A stretch of DNA of 64,000 nt from an aff. Roholtiella sp. LEGE 12411 (GCF_015206995.1 NZ_JADEXR010000009.1:3-64002), one strand, 5' to 3'. Counted from the first letter of the stretch, positions 40,584 through 50,373 are shown. A program made the numbers and translations. Notes: generated from the sequence alone by a model not told the origin.

Positions 40584-41693
40584 ATTGTATTAACTACACA
40601 AACCAAGTCCCTTCGGGTTCGCAGTCGCCTGGATCGGGCTAACCCTCCCGCAGCGCTGTCTCACCACCTCCGTGGACTAACACCAAATCAAGGGTTTGTT
40701 AACCTGCAAAGACAAGTTTGGTCTGGTGTAGCCAAGCCACTGCGTTGGTGTTAGCGTTCGCGCAGCGTCTCGTAGAGAAGCGGTAGCGAGTCTTCTCCCA
40801 AGGGGAGATGCCAAGGGCGAACGAGCCTCAAGGATTCCCCGACTTGTAGCAAGTGGCACGCGATTTCTAATCGCCAGGATACATGAAAATGGACTTTTCA
40901 AACAACCTCTAAAGATATACTCAATTATCTAACTAGAATGTGCGTCTTTAGTTAGAGGTTTATTGCATTAGTTAACTGGTGTACTTAAAGCAAGTGTAAG
41001 GAGTAGCTAATGAGGAGTGAAGAGGAGAAATTTTCCTCACTCCTCATGTTCTTAAATAGATCAGGAATTAAATAGGCGATCGCCTCCCAAAAATCAGCTT
41101 AATTAGCAAGGCAAAATCTCTAATATTTTTATTTATTCTATCAATAATGATGCTTTTTTCAGTTAAAAAGTAATCAAGTAATTTTTCTAAAAATTGTGAA
41201 TTTTTTAAGCTTAATTTATTTAATTTTTCTATTTATTCATCAATTTTGAAATTGAGTCAGCAAACTCTGTCTGATGCGGAAGTTGTTAAGATAGAGTCAA
41301 TATAATTAGTACATAATTTTACAACTTCGTAACGCTACTGAATGGCCAAAAACTTGATCAAAGCGTCTACAGACTTTCCCCTATATTTTTACGCAAGGCT
41401 GTACTTAGTTAACTTTAGCTAAGAATGGCTATTTACGTTACTATGTTAATAATGTTACAATAAACACTACGTGATATTTTTGCAACACTCCAGGAACAAA
41501 GAGGATCACAGAGTTATCTAGACTCAAGGCGCGTTACTCTGCGCTTTCCTTGGCGAATCCACCAAAATGCACATCGGCGCTCCAAGTTACAAACTCAAAA
41601 AGCCGGTGCTCAGATTTCTCTGTGCGTTTAAAGTTGCTATTTCTTCAACCCTGCGGTGCATTTAAATCACTAAATTAAACCTTAGAAAATATT
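40584..41693. other. 1.1-kb intergenic region with interspersed repeats
   Basis: The segment 40605-40912 is repeat-derived: it has blocks shared with 1503-1583, an internal inverted pair CTAACACCAA/TTGGTGTTAG (40677-40686 and 40745-40754), and a GCGCAGCGTCTCGTAGAGAAG motif (40761-40781) of the kind also seen near 19370. The rest, 40913-41693, is AT-rich with a short direct/inverted GAGGAGTGA..TCACTCCTC pair at about 41010-41046. No gene or RNA was recognised. Confidence 0.5.
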
Positions 41694-42410
41694 GTGAGTT
41701 TATTAATGCGTCACATTAGATTTTGGGTGCTTTTACCAGTAATCCTGATATTCGGCTGCTCAGATAAACTGTTTCAATCTAGTCCATCTGTAGCAAAATC
41801 TACTCCGCCTGTAGTTCAACAAGCTAATCCAACTTTGTTGGTAAAAGCGAGTTACCTTTCACCGTTGGAACAACAGGTAATAAACGAAATGAACAAAGTT
41901 CGGACAAATCCTAAGGCGTATGTTCCAATTATTGAAAACTATAGAAAGCGCTTTCAAGATAACAGAGTCCAAATTTCTAATAATACCTATTTGGTAACTC
42001 AAGAAGGTGTAAAAGCAGTGGATGAGGCGATCGCTTTTCTCAAGTCAGTTCGTCCTGTGGGGGCGTTGAGTGCATCTAAGGGGATGTCTCTAGGTGCTAG
42101 AGATCACGTCAAAGACCAAGGGACAAAAGGCGTTACAGGTCACTCTGGTAGCGATGGTAGCAACCCCTTCACTCGGATTAATCGCTATGGTACATGGCAA
42201 AGAACCGCAGGCGAAAATATCAGCTATGGCCCAAACACTGCCCAAGATATCGTTATGCAATTAATTATTGATGATGGTGTGCGCGATCGCGGTCATAGAA
42301 CAAACATCTTTAATGGCGATTTTAAAGTGACTGGCGTTGCTTATGGGACTCACAAATCATATAAAACAATATGTGTGATTAACTACGCGGGTGGCTATAA
42401 AGACAAGTAG
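41694..42410 (+). CDS. CAP/SCP-domain lipoprotein
   Basis: This 238-residue protein starts at GTG (an ATG four codons in also fits). A lipoprotein signal ends ILIFGC, with Cys26 or so as the lipidated residue. The rest is a CAP (cysteine-rich secretory/PR-1) domain: [62 protein letters not shown], and [21 protein letters not shown]. Bacterial CAP proteins are extracytoplasmic; their biochemical roles are mostly unknown. A long heptamer array follows 14 bp after the stop. Confidence 0.87.
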   Translation: MSLLMRHIRFWVLLPVILIFGCSDKLFQSSPSVAKSTPPVVQQANPTLLVKASYLSPLEQQVINEMNKVRTNPKAYVPIIENYRKRFQDNRVQISNNTYLVTQEGVKAVDEAIAFLKSVRPVGALSASKGMSLGARDHVKDQGTKGVTGHSGSDGSNPFTRINRYGTWQRTAGENISYGPNTAQDIVMQLIIDDGVRDRGHRTNIFNGDFKVTGVAYGTHKSYKTICVINYAGGYKDK

Positions 42411-42423
42411 GTTTAATGGGATT

Positions 42424-42521
42424 GGGGATTGGGGATTGGGCATTGGGCATTGGGGATTGGGGATTGGGGATTGGGCATTGGGCATTGGGCATTGGGCATT
42501 GGGCATTGGGCATTGGGCATT
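42424..42521. repeat. Heptamer array, 14 tandem copies of GGGGATT/GGGCATT
   Basis: Fourteen consecutive 7-base units, a mixture of GGGGATT and GGGCATT, start right after the CAP gene. The two unit types come in runs (2, then 2, 3 and 7), which suggests slippage or unequal exchange. The last seven units are identical. Same family as 15-56 and 46626-46660. A seven-base unit keeps no reading frame, so this is not protein coding. Confidence 0.9.
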
Positions 42522-42542
42522 GGGGTAGTGGTATTCAAACAG

Positions 42543-42582
42543 GACTTACGCAAAAGTTGCCAAAAAGCTTAATTTATCGAAA
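42543..42582. repeat. Family B element end with attached block
   Basis: GACTTACGCAAAAGTTGCC followed by AAAAAGCTTAATTTATCGAA. Nearly the same sequence (differing by one inserted base) is at 19315-19355. Both begin with the terminal repeat of the family B miniature element but lack the other end. Confidence 0.6.
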
Positions 42583-42699
42583 TTTTGGACAAACCGTGCA
42601 TCATTGCCCCATCTATTTCGCTGTGTCTGATGCGGTAGCGATCGCCTGACTCATCCACGTGACACAATTGAAAGAATAATATACAAGAGAACGCGGAGT

Positions 42700-43557
42700 A
42701 TGGGCGATCGCCATAGTCATACCACTACTGGTGCTGCACATCTCAATGTCTACGTCCAAGGTCAAGGATTCCCTATTCTTGGCTTACACGGTCATCCTGG
42801 TTCTGGTCGTAGTCTTTCTGTCTTCACTGATCATTTATCAAAACGCTGTCGAACTTTTGCTCCTGATTTACGTGGATACGGCAAAAGTCGCTTTAACGGC
42901 AGTTTTAATATGCGCGACCATTTGACCGACTTGGAAGCGCTGCTAGACCGCTTTGAGATTGAAAAGTGTCTAGTATTGGGGTGGTCACTTGGGGGAATTT
43001 TAGGAATGGAACTGGCATTACATCTGCCAGAACGCGTTAGTGGGCTGATTTTAGTGGCAACAGCAGCTAGACCGCGTGGAAGTCATCCCCCCATTACTTG
43101 GCAAGATAATTTATATACTGGTGTTGCTGCGCTATTGAATTATATAAAACCAAGTTGGCAGTGGAATATTGAAACTTTTGGCAAGCGATCGCTTTTCCGC
43201 TATCTAATTCAACAACATACACCCACTGCTTATAACTACATCGCCCAAGAAGCAGTACCAGCCTATTTACAAACTTCACCTGCTGCTACTCGTGCCCTCT
43301 ACAGTGCAATTCAATCTGGGTATAATCGACTTCTAGACTTACAGGAAATTAAGTGTCCCAGTCTGCTACTTGCTGGTGAGCAAGACCGCCACATCACAGT
43401 TGATTCAAGTCTAGAAACTGCTCAACACATCAAAAATTGTCAGTGTCAGTTATATGCCAATACTGCCCATCTTTTCCCGTGGGAAGTTCCCCAGCAGGTA
43501 CTCAGAGATATTGACCGTTGGCTGGAAGAACATCCACAGGTAATTAGTAGTCAATAG
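42700..43557 (+). CDS. Alpha/beta-hydrolase
   Basis: This 285-residue protein has an alpha/beta-hydrolase fold with the oxyanion-hole HG (GLHGHPGSGRS), the nucleophile elbow LGWSLGGILG (Ser), an acid in LLLAGEQDRHI, and the catalytic histidine in ANTAHLFPWE. It resembles haloperoxidase/esterase or MhpC/BioH-type hydrolases of about 270-290 residues. The substrate is unknown. No signal peptide, so cytosolic. It ends at a repeat-rich convergent spacer shared with the DUF1816 gene. Confidence 0.85.
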   Translation: MGDRHSHTTTGAAHLNVYVQGQGFPILGLHGHPGSGRSLSVFTDHLSKRCRTFAPDLRGYGKSRFNGSFNMRDHLTDLEALLDRFEIEKCLVLGWSLGGILGMELALHLPERVSGLILVATAARPRGSHPPITWQDNLYTGVAALLNYIKPSWQWNIETFGKRSLFRYLIQQHTPTAYNYIAQEAVPAYLQTSPAATRALYSAIQSGYNRLLDLQEIKCPSLLLAGEQDRHITVDSSLETAQHIKNCQCQLYANTAHLFPWEVPQQVLRDIDRWLEEHPQVISSQ

Positions 43558-43657
43558 TCAAGAGTCCATAGTCAAAAGTCCATAGTCCAAGAGTTTTTCA
43601 CCCTTGACTCTTAACCTTTAACCTTTGACCCTTGACTTTTGACTTTTGACTTTTGCC
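43555..43657. repeat. Inverted AGTCAA/TTGACT-type repeats in a convergent spacer
   Basis: The left half has AGTCAATAGTCAAGAGTCC and AGTCCATAGTC units; the right half has complementary CTTGACT and TTGACTTTTGACTTTTGAC units. The spacer can form a long imperfect hairpin. Lying between two convergent stops, it could serve as a terminator for both, but it also belongs to the dispersed heptamer repeats. Confidence 0.55.
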
Positions 43658-43661
43658 TAAC

Positions 43662-43964
43662 TTAAATTTGACCGCCAAAGGCAGGCTGTACTTTGCGGTC
43701 AAATCTTTCCCCCAAGTCTTCAGCAATCGTTAAATTATTAGGTTTACAGCGCTTGACATTTACAACTATTCCTTGCGCTCCTTCAAATTCTAAATCTTCT
43801 ATGTAGCCTTTGCTTGCAAATGCTGCATCCGCAGAATTTAGAAATGGCCCGAAGTAGTATGTACAACGGGGGTTGTGTGTCACTATCTCTACCCACCAAG
43901 CTAAGCCCAATTTGTCGAATGCGTTAATTAAGCCTTCCTTGAGGTTATGCCAAATTTTTTTCAT
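43662..43964 (-). CDS. DUF1816-domain protein
   Basis: This 100-residue cyanobacterial protein has the DUF1816 pattern: LAWWVEIVTHNPRCTYYFGPF, then a conserved region with ADAAFASKGYIEDLEFEGAQGI and VNVKRCKPNNLTI. Small DUF1816 proteins are common in cyanobacteria, sometimes beside phycobilisome genes, and a link to phycobilisome function has been suggested from context; no function is established. It lies 79 bp upstream (on the minus strand) of... no co-directional partner except the rRNA methyltransferase further up. Confidence 0.85.
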   Translation of the reverse strand: MKKIWHNLKEGLINAFDKLGLAWWVEIVTHNPRCTYYFGPFLNSADAAFASKGYIEDLEFEGAQGIVVNVKRCKPNNLTIAEDLGERFDRKVQPAFGGQI

Positions 43965-44043
43965 GGTTTTCGCTCATTTATAAATGTCGTACAGGGTGTT
44001 GAACGATATGCTAATTTTTTCTTTTACATTTCTTTATACTCTT

Positions 44044-45003
44044 TTACGCTTCTTTTTTCAAAGATATTTTTTGTAGTTTATCTAGGTACAACGTATGTGA
44101 TGACCTTTGGCGATAAATTTCATAAAGTGCCATACCTGCTGCTACTGAGGCATTGAGGCTAGGAGTCTTGCCTTGTAGGGGAATTGATACTAAGACATCA
44201 CAGGAGCGTTGAGTTAACATACTCAGACCTTCGCCTTCAGAGCCAACTACTAAAACAATAGGGCCACTAAAATTTACTGTATGGAGGGGTTCGCTTCCGG
44301 TTGCAGCCGTACCATAAATCCAAAAGCCAGCCTCTTTTAATTCTTCTAAGGCGCGGCTAAGGTTGATAACTCTAGCGACAGAAAAGTTTTCTAAAGCACC
44401 TGCTGCTACTTTCACCACTGTGGACGTGATTCCAGATGCCCTCCTTTGGGGGATAACTAATCCCTGAGCACCTATTGCTTCGGCAGTACGAATAATTGCT
44501 CCCAAGTTGTGAGGGTCAGTAATCCCGTCAGCCACTACAATTACGGGATCGGTTAAAGATTTTGCCTGTTCAATCAGATCCGGCAATTCGACATAGTCGT
44601 AGGGAGCAGTTTGTGCTGCCACACCTTGGTGATTAGCCCCGTCGGTAATTTGGTCTAGGCGTTTAAGTTCTACTTCGTCAATGACTGTGCCATTTTCCTT
44701 TGCTTGGAGAAGCAAATGATGAAAGTTGGGATCGTAGCGCAGACGGGTGGTAATCCAGATGCGGTTGAGACAGCGTTGATTTTGCAACGCACTCAATACT
44801 GGATGGCGGCCGTAGATGAGATCGCTATCTTCTGTTGATTTTGTTGTGGATGGGGATGGATGTGAGAAGTTACGACGTGGGCGCGAACCGTTAGAGATGG
44901 CATTACCATCTCCATTTCTCGGATTGCGAATAGGACTGGCAACAACACGCTTGCCCTGAATTTTTAGGGGTTGCCCACGATTCGATTCGCTTGAAGTCTT
45001 CAT
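44044..45003 (-). CDS. rlmB: 23S rRNA 2'-O-ribose methyltransferase, RlmB/TrmH family
   Basis: This 319-residue SPOUT methyltransferase has an N-terminal basic, low-complexity tail of about 60 residues, then the substrate-binding domain ([16 protein letters not shown]). The knotted catalytic domain follows: [23 protein letters not shown] (motif 1), [17 protein letters not shown] (motif 2) and [25 protein letters not shown] (motif 3). RlmB methylates G2251 (E. coli numbering) in the peptidyl-transferase centre. It lies 113 bp downstream of Mini-RNase III on the same strand, a pair of rRNA-maturation genes. Confidence 0.9.
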   Translation of the reverse strand: MKTSSESNRGQPLKIQGKRVVASPIRNPRNGDGNAISNGSRPRRNFSHPSPSTTKSTEDSDLIYGRHPVLSALQNQRCLNRIWITTRLRYDPNFHHLLLQAKENGTVIDEVELKRLDQITDGANHQGVAAQTAPYDYVELPDLIEQAKSLTDPVIVVADGITDPHNLGAIIRTAEAIGAQGLVIPQRRASGITSTVVKVAAGALENFSVARVINLSRALEELKEAGFWIYGTAATGSEPLHTVNFSGPIVLVVGSEGEGLSMLTQRSCDVLVSIPLQGKTPSLNASVAAGMALYEIYRQRSSHTLYLDKLQKISLKKEA

Positions 45004-45116
45004 TTTTCTTGGTTTACTCGCAATGTGAGTTTTGGATATAGCTTACGGGGGCTATCCCGATTACCTAAATTTACTGAATTTACTCTACTGAATTTGGCGA
45101 TCGCAAGATTGAATTC

Positions 45117-45674
45117 TCACTGTTGCTCTAGGTGGAGTATTTGTAAAAGTTCGGTTAGGCGCTGGTAATCGGTGAGATATAGATAGCCAATTAAAGTTTC
45201 TAGACTAGTTGCCTGTTGATAAATTCCGGGATCAACTCTCTTAGGGCGTCCTGTGGCGGCGTTTCGACCACGTCGGACAATTTCTAATTCTGTTTGCCTC
45301 AGATGAGGAGTTAGCGATCGCAAATGTAGCGCTTGTGTTTCTGCTCTTACCTGTGCCACTACCAGACGATGGTAAGTCTCTGGCCGTTGTAGTGGCAGTA
45401 AGTAAGACATCCTAACATATAGTTCATAAATTGCATCCCCCAAATACGCAAGAGCTGCCGGAGAAATTTGTTGCAGTTGTGAGAGAGAAATTTGCTGGGG
45501 TGATGGCGCTGTGGTTGCCAAGAGTGCTTGAGTCCAAGATGAGTGCTGTTTGGAAGCTTCATCTTGTCCATCTAATAACTCTTCCTCCTTTGACTTCACA
45601 AGTGAATCATTCCTTGACGGGCGACATTTTGGAGCATTCCTCGCAAAGTGTTTATTCTTTATGAAGTATGCCAT
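45117..45674 (-). CDS. mrnC: Mini-ribonuclease III
   Basis: This 185-residue RNase III catalytic domain lacks a dsRNA-binding domain, as in Mini-III, which trims 23S rRNA termini. The catalytic core is ALAYLGDAIYELYVRMSYLL, with the active-site Asp, then AETQALHL, VRRGRNAATGRPKRVD and SLETLIGYLYLTD with the Glu. The first ~55 residues are not conserved, so the true start may be an internal codon. Same strand as and 113 bp upstream of the rlmB-like gene, which suggests joint expression. Confidence 0.9.
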   Translation of the reverse strand: MAYFIKNKHFARNAPKCRPSRNDSLVKSKEEELLDGQDEASKQHSSWTQALLATTAPSPQQISLSQLQQISPAALAYLGDAIYELYVRMSYLLPLQRPETYHRLVVAQVRAETQALHLRSLTPHLRQTELEIVRRGRNAATGRPKRVDPGIYQQATSLETLIGYLYLTDYQRLTELLQILHLEQQ

Positions 45675-46177
45675 GCTAGTATACCTAGCATAATCAACAC
45701 TATCAAAATTGCTTACTAATTTTATCTTTTTGATTAAAAATTAGCATCTTAGATCACCATGATGTAAATCCTGAGCAATTTACTTCGACCTGGCTCTTGT
45801 AGTGTGTGCCTCAGATAAGGTAATATTTTGACACTAGCACCACATCTGTTTTTCTACTTGACCAGATTGCCAAGTTTTCCTAGTAAGTAATTAACTCAAA
45901 GTATCAACTCAACCCTGTATGTAAATCAACTTACTAGCTTTATCACCCCTAAAGCTTTTTATAACTTCATGCTTTATCCAATATCATAGCCAACGGTTAC
46001 ACGGCCAGTTACTGGGTGTCTGCATCCTTCTGTTTGATTTCGTTAGCTTTATAAATAATAACTCAACTGGCTTTTTTCCTCTCCCACAAGGAGAGAGGTT
46101 TTCTTGCCAGAAGTTTTAAAAATTAAGCTGTCCAGATTAAGCATCGGATAGCTAAATTTAACTCTTGGATCAAGCAA
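45675..46177. other. Intergenic region, no gene seen
   Basis: About 500 bp between Mini-RNase III (minus) and the 3' end of the STAS gene (minus). No reading frame, RNA gene or strong palindrome was recognised. It should include the Mini-III promoter near 45675-45760. Confidence 0.45.
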
Positions 46178-46546
46178 TTAAGACAACTTTGCGTTTTCTA
46201 GAGCCGCTTCAACTGTTGGTTGCAGGGAGAGAAACTTCTCTAAGCGAACAAGCTTGACCGTTTGAGTTACGCGAGCATTCGTGACAATTTGGAAGGTGCC
46301 ATTGGTATTTTGAGCTTGCTTGGCTAGCTGTACCAGAGCACCCAAGCCAGAACTATCAACAAAGTCGATTTGTGAAAGATCCAAAATAATGTGCTTGGGG
46401 CCCTCGTCAATCTTGCCACCAAGTACCTTACGAAATGTCGGCTCAGAAAAGGCATCTAACAAACCTGTGAGGCGGAATAGCTGACAGTTATCCCGGACTT
46501 CACGAGTGCCTCTCAGGCTTACGGTTAGATTCAGTGGCTCAGCAAT
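46178..46546 (-). CDS. STAS-domain anti-sigma-factor antagonist, apparent ATT start
   Basis: The conserved STAS core FRKVLGGKIDEGPKHIILDL and the site DFVDSSGLGALVQLA (phosphorylatable serine pair) are clear. Starting at the TTG at 46462 would give only 94 residues and cut off beta-1. The frame stays open upstream and encodes EPLNLTVSLRGTREVRDNC, typical STAS N-terminus, but has no ATG, GTG or TTG before the in-frame TGA. The codon ATT at 46546-46544, five bases after a perfect AGGAGG, is the best start and gives 122 residues. Such proteins switch anti-sigma or other partner kinases. A regulator pair is not adjacent. Confidence 0.75.
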   Translation of the reverse strand: MAEPLNLTVSLRGTREVRDNCQLFRLTGLLDAFSEPTFRKVLGGKIDEGPKHIILDLSQIDFVDSSGLGALVQLAKQAQNTNGTFQIVTNARVTQTVKLVRLEKFLSLQPTVEAALENAKLS

Positions 46547-46625
46547 AATTCCCTCCTCATGAGTGAAAGTTAACGCTCAAGTATAGATGTTTTTTGTGCA
46601 AGTTGTCTACAATCTGCTGGAGTAG

Positions 46626-46660
46626 GGGCATTGGGCATTGGGCATTGGGCATTGGGCATT
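46626..46660. repeat. GGGCATT heptamer x5
   Basis: Five tandem GGGCATT units between the STAS gene and the carA 3' end. Same family as 15-56 and 42424-42521. They are followed by CCCTATTCCCTATTC, related to the family A element centre. Confidence 0.85.
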
Positions 46661-46717
46661 TGATTGCTGCTAGTTGTTTTTCCCTATTCCCTATTCACCG
46701 TGCCCCATTACCTATTT

Positions 46718-47899
46718 TTAACTCACTTTGACTGTTGCAGTTTCGCGTGCTGCTTGCATTGCTTGGACAAATTGCTCAAACAAGTAATCAGCATCGTGAG
46801 GGCCGGGACTGGCTTCTGGATGATACTGTACGGAGAACACAGGCAGAGATTTGTGACGTACTCCGGCAACAGTGCGATCATTTAAGTTCAGGTGGCTGAT
46901 TTCCGCAACTGCTGCGGGTAGAGAGTCTGGATCAATAGCAAAACTGTGGTTTTGGCTGGTAATTTCTACCTTTTGTTGTAAACCCGCAGGCTGATTTAAA
47001 CCACGATGACCAAATTTGAGTTTAAAAGTTTCCGCTCCCAAGGCATGACCCAAAATTTGGTGTCCCATACAAATGCCAAAAATGGGTTTTTGACTGAGCA
47101 GTAACTCCTTGGTAGTTTCAATCCCTTCAGTCACCGTAGCGGGATCACCAGGCCCATTAGAAAGAAAGATGCCATCTGGATTATAGTTGAGAATTTCCTC
47201 TGATGGAGTATTGGCGGGAACCACAATTACCTGGCAACCATAACTTGCCAAGCGACGTAAGATGTTGCGTTTGACACCAAAGTCCAGGGCAACAACAGTG
47301 AAGGGTTTTCCCCCATTGTCAATAGCCCGCGAGTTGAATTCCCATGCTGGGATTGTGGGATCTGACCATTCGTAGACTGTTGGGGTAGTGACTTCGCTAA
47401 CTAGATTTAATCCTGCCATTTTGGGAGCAGCCTGTACTTGCTCTAGCAACTCCGCCTCATCAAGGATTGATGTGGAAATCCCACCATTCATGGCTCCGAA
47501 CATCCGAATTTTGCGGGTGAGAGCGCGGGTATCAATACCATAGATACCTGGGATTTGGTTCTGTTTGAGGTAGTCGGGTAAGGATTGTGTTGATCGCCAG
47601 TTACTCGGTCGCTGACAAATATTTCGAGCGATCGCACCCCGCACTTGCGGTCGATCTGATTCCTCGTCTTCGGCATTAACGCCAGTGTTCCCCAATTCAG
47701 GATAGGTAAAAAGGACAATCTGACCACAATAACTAGGGTCGGTTAGCACTTCTTGATATCCAGTCATACCAGTGTTAAACACCACTTCCCCAATCGCGGT
47801 TCCCGTAGCACCGAAAGACCAACCGCGATAAGTTGTTCCATCTGCCAGGACAAGTAGAGCAGGTATTGCGTCAGTCAGAGGCATAAGCGATGAAGGCAA
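46718..47899 (-). CDS. carA: Carbamoyl-phosphate synthase small (glutaminase) subunit
   Basis: This 393-residue subunit supplies ammonia from glutamine to the CarB synthetase for arginine and pyrimidine synthesis. The N-terminal CarA domain starts [18 protein letters not shown], with [20 protein letters not shown]. The class I glutamine amidotransferase domain has the nucleophile Cys in [17 protein letters not shown] and the His-Glu pair in [14 protein letters not shown]. Length is standard. carB is not in the window, as is usual in cyanobacteria. Monocistronic. Confidence 0.97.
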   Translation of the reverse strand: MPSSLMPLTDAIPALLVLADGTTYRGWSFGATGTAIGEVVFNTGMTGYQEVLTDPSYCGQIVLFTYPELGNTGVNAEDEESDRPQVRGAIARNICQRPSNWRSTQSLPDYLKQNQIPGIYGIDTRALTRKIRMFGAMNGGISTSILDEAELLEQVQAAPKMAGLNLVSEVTTPTVYEWSDPTIPAWEFNSRAIDNGGKPFTVVALDFGVKRNILRRLASYGCQVIVVPANTPSEEILNYNPDGIFLSNGPGDPATVTEGIETTKELLLSQKPIFGICMGHQILGHALGAETFKLKFGHRGLNQPAGLQQKVEITSQNHSFAIDPDSLPAAVAEISHLNLNDRTVAGVRHKSLPVFSVQYHPEASPGPHDADYLFEQFVQAMQAARETATVKVS

Positions 47900-48126
47900 A
47901 ATTTTCAGGAGTTAGGGTTGGAGATCGGGTATTGGGAAAAATTTAGTTCCCAGTTTTTAATACTGCAATTGTTAATTATCCCATGAGTTGGTCAATTAAT
48001 TGGGGATTGGGCATTGATTCACCTTGTTCCCAGTCCCCAGTCCCCTAAAAATAAAAATATTTAATAGGGTAATCGGAAGTAGAAGTAGATTTGAAGAAGC
48101 TTGGGCAGTTAAGATTAAAATTAATT

Positions 48127-49179
48127 ATGCTTCAGTCTTTTTTATCCCGTGCAGCCTTAATTTTCCTGTCAAGTGCCCTGGCGGTATTGAGTGTTGCCTG
48201 TAGTGAAGACAAACGGAATACCGCAACTGATGGCAATGAACAACCCGCGTCAATTGGGGGTTTAGCGGCGGTACAGCCAACTGTCGAATCAACAACACCA
48301 GCTAGCCCAGAAGCAAAGCCGCTAGAACCGTCTGAAATTGAACCAAGTTTTTTTGAACTTGGGCTAGATAAAGCCGCCAGCGCTTTAAGTATCAGCCAAT
48401 CTGCTCAATCCTCAGAAGATTGGAATTTGGTGGCGAGTCAGTTTCAAGAGGCGATCGCGCTGATGCAAAACGTGGAGCCACAAAGTCAAGAATTTGGACT
48501 CGCCCAAACAAAAATCACTGAATACCAGCGCCGAATCAGATATGCTCAGCGCAAAGCTAATCCTAGCCCTCCACCGCCGCCAGTTGTTAAACCTCAGAGG
48601 ATAATAGTTACGGTTCCTCAAACAGCAATTACACCAAAGTTTACTCCACCCCTGTCTGCTCCTGTACAAACAAGACCACTACCACCAAAGCCTGTTTTGC
48701 CTTCATCAGCAGTGCTCACCCAAGAGCAAGAAGTATTTACAGCCCCAATTAAAAGGCGAGTTGGTGGAACACCAATTATCGCAGTTACCTTCAATGGTCA
48801 AAAACAATTTGAAATGATTGTGGATACCGGAGCAAGTGGCACAGTAATTACCCAACAGATGGCCAATGCCTTGGGAGTAGTGCCAGTGGGGAAAGCTAGG
48901 GCAAATACTGCCAGTTCTAAAGCTGTAGAATTTCCTGTTGGTTATATTAATTCGATGCAAGTTGGTGGAGTAATCGTAAATAGAGTACCAGTGGCGATCG
49001 CAGGACTAGAACTAGAAACGGGACTTCTAGGACATGACTTTTTCGGCAACTACGATGTCACCATCAAACGTAATGTCGTGGAATTTCGTCCGCAATCACG
49101 CATTGAAATCAATCCCCCAGAAACTGGACTAACTGCTCCAACTTCGACCAAGCCGCACCAGTTTGAAGGATATCCTTAG
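48127..49179 (+). CDS. Retropepsin-like aspartic protease, lipoprotein
   Basis: The frame opens at 48091, but the ATG at 48127 ([20 protein letters not shown]) gives a proper lipoprotein signal ending LSVAC, hence 350 residues. A proline-rich linker ([12 protein letters not shown]) follows a helical segment. The C-terminal half is a TIGR02281-type aspartic protease domain: [22 protein letters not shown] with the catalytic D-T-G, then [15 protein letters not shown]. Retropepsin-like proteins act as dimers. Its last 71 bp overlap, in antisense, the end of trpD. Confidence 0.82.
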   Translation: MLQSFLSRAALIFLSSALAVLSVACSEDKRNTATDGNEQPASIGGLAAVQPTVESTTPASPEAKPLEPSEIEPSFFELGLDKAASALSISQSAQSSEDWNLVASQFQEAIALMQNVEPQSQEFGLAQTKITEYQRRIRYAQRKANPSPPPPPVVKPQRIIVTVPQTAITPKFTPPLSAPVQTRPLPPKPVLPSSAVLTQEQEVFTAPIKRRVGGTPIIAVTFNGQKQFEMIVDTGASGTVITQQMANALGVVPVGKARANTASSKAVEFPVGYINSMQVGGVIVNRVPVAIAGLELETGLLGHDFFGNYDVTIKRNVVEFRPQSRIEINPPETGLTAPTSTKPHQFEGYP

Positions 49180-50203
49180 CGATACTAATACCTTGGGCGT
49201 GGTCTAACAATGGTATGGCACTAGCTACTTGCAGCGCCAATGATGCGTTTAGAGCCACTGCATCCTGTTGTGCTTGAGTTCCCTTACCTTGCAGTACCGC
49301 TTTGAGAATTGATCCATTCTCTTGAACATCCCCACCCCGGAGCATACCTATGGAAGCAGGTGTTAGATCCAACTCCAAAGGATTCACTGTAGTTAACTGT
49401 ACCTCCCCGTCCGATAATACCGCCAAGTCAGTTAAATCCCCTAACCCAGCCTCATCAAGTTTTTCTCGCCCATGCAGAACAATTGCCTTTTGCTTGCCTA
49501 ACTTATCTAATGCTTGAGCAACAGTTGCCAAAAGCTTGGGAGTATATAGCCCTACTACCTGTCCAGTGGGACGCAAGGGATTCACTAATGGCCCAAGTAA
49601 ATTAAACACTGTCCGCACCTTCAGAGTTCGCCGCAATTGAGCAACAGCCTTGAGTGCTGGATGCCAACCAGGGGCAAATAAGAAAGTGATCCCTACCTCT
49701 TGTAATGCCGCTTGCACTTTTTCGCTAGAAGCACTTAGATTTACACCCAAGGACTCCAAGACATCGGCACTTCCCGTAAGACTTGACGCCGAGCGATTGC
49801 CGTGCTTAGCAACAGGTACGCCAGATGCAGCGGCAACAAAAGCAACGGCTGTGGAAATATTAAAGGTTGATGATCCATCTCCGCCAGTGCCACAGGTATC
49901 AATTAGGGGAGTTGGTGATTGGGAATTAAGGATTGGAGATTGGGTAGATTCTTGCCCATTCCCCAGTTTTGATTGGGATTGTAATACTTCAGCCATCCCT
50001 GTTAACTCTTCAGCAGAAACACCTCTAAAGTTCAGCGCTGTTAAAATTGCTCCTGATAACTCTGGGGGAATGGCTTCATTTAACCACCCTTGCATCAATT
50101 CAGCAGCTTGAGTTTGGGATAATGATTGTCCGTCTATTAATTGTTGAAGCAGGATATACCAACTATTAGAGGGTTCTAGCGTAGGGATTGAGGAAGTTGT
50201 CAT
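49109..50203 (-). CDS. trpD: Anthranilate phosphoribosyltransferase
   Basis: This 364-residue enzyme joins anthranilate to PRPP, the second committed step of tryptophan synthesis. Motifs are [19 protein letters not shown] (PRPP loop), [20 protein letters not shown], and [18 protein letters not shown] with [12 protein letters not shown]. Between helix residues AEVLQSQS and LIDTCGTGG lies a loop of about 20 Asn/Gln/Ser/Pro residues encoded by GGGATT-like repeat DNA (49909-49978). Other trp genes are absent nearby, as is usual in cyanobacteria. Its 3' end overlaps that of the convergent protease gene by 71 bp. Confidence 0.95.
   Translation of the reverse strand: MTTSSIPTLEPSNSWYILLQQLIDGQSLSQTQAAELMQGWLNEAIPPELSGAILTALNFRGVSAEELTGMAEVLQSQSKLGNGQESTQSPILNSQSPTPLIDTCGTGGDGSSTFNISTAVAFVAAASGVPVAKHGNRSASSLTGSADVLESLGVNLSASSEKVQAALQEVGITFLFAPGWHPALKAVAQLRRTLKVRTVFNLLGPLVNPLRPTGQVVGLYTPKLLATVAQALDKLGKQKAIVLHGREKLDEAGLGDLTDLAVLSDGEVQLTTVNPLELDLTPASIGMLRGGDVQENGSILKAVLQGKGTQAQQDAVALNASLALQVASAIPLLDHAQGISIAKDILQTGAAWSKLEQLVQFLGD
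49909..49978. repeat. Heptamer-like repeat DNA within trpD
   Basis: Degenerate GGGATT/GGAGATT units (GATTGGGAATTAAGGATTGG, then AGATTGGG) with a CCCATTCCCC stretch and another GATTGGGATTG. They sit in frame in a surface loop of TrpD just before the CGTGGDG phosphate motif. The sequence resembles the intergenic heptamers of the same genome. Confidence 0.6.
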
Positions 50204-50373
50204 AGCTCAGGTTTGTGTGTTGTAGGGTATGGCTCAGTTGAGGTGCATGGGAGCTATCCTACCGAAAAATGGGAGAGTAGTAGCAAAGCTTACGTTGAAA
50301 TATCAAGGCTTAACTGCAAAGCTGAATTAGCAAAATTCTTGTTTTTTGCTTTTTTCTCTAAATCATTAGAACA

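Noticed and set aside
42424-42521. CRISPR array
   Set aside because: The repeat unit is 7 bases with no spacers; no cas genes are in the window. None of the other tandem repeats has the repeat-spacer form either.
42416-42649. 77-residue frame with repeating [14 protein letters not shown]
   Set aside because: It is a translation of the heptamer array at 42424-42521, so the repeating peptide comes from the DNA repeat. No ribosome site or homology supports it.
46534-46563. Short ATG frame over the STAS leader (ATG AGG AGG ... TGA, nine codons)
   Set aside because: Its ATG is immediately before the AGGAGG, which then serves as the ribosome site for the ATT start; the frame stops after nine codons and has no ribosome site of its own. 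A leader peptide cannot be excluded but is not supported.
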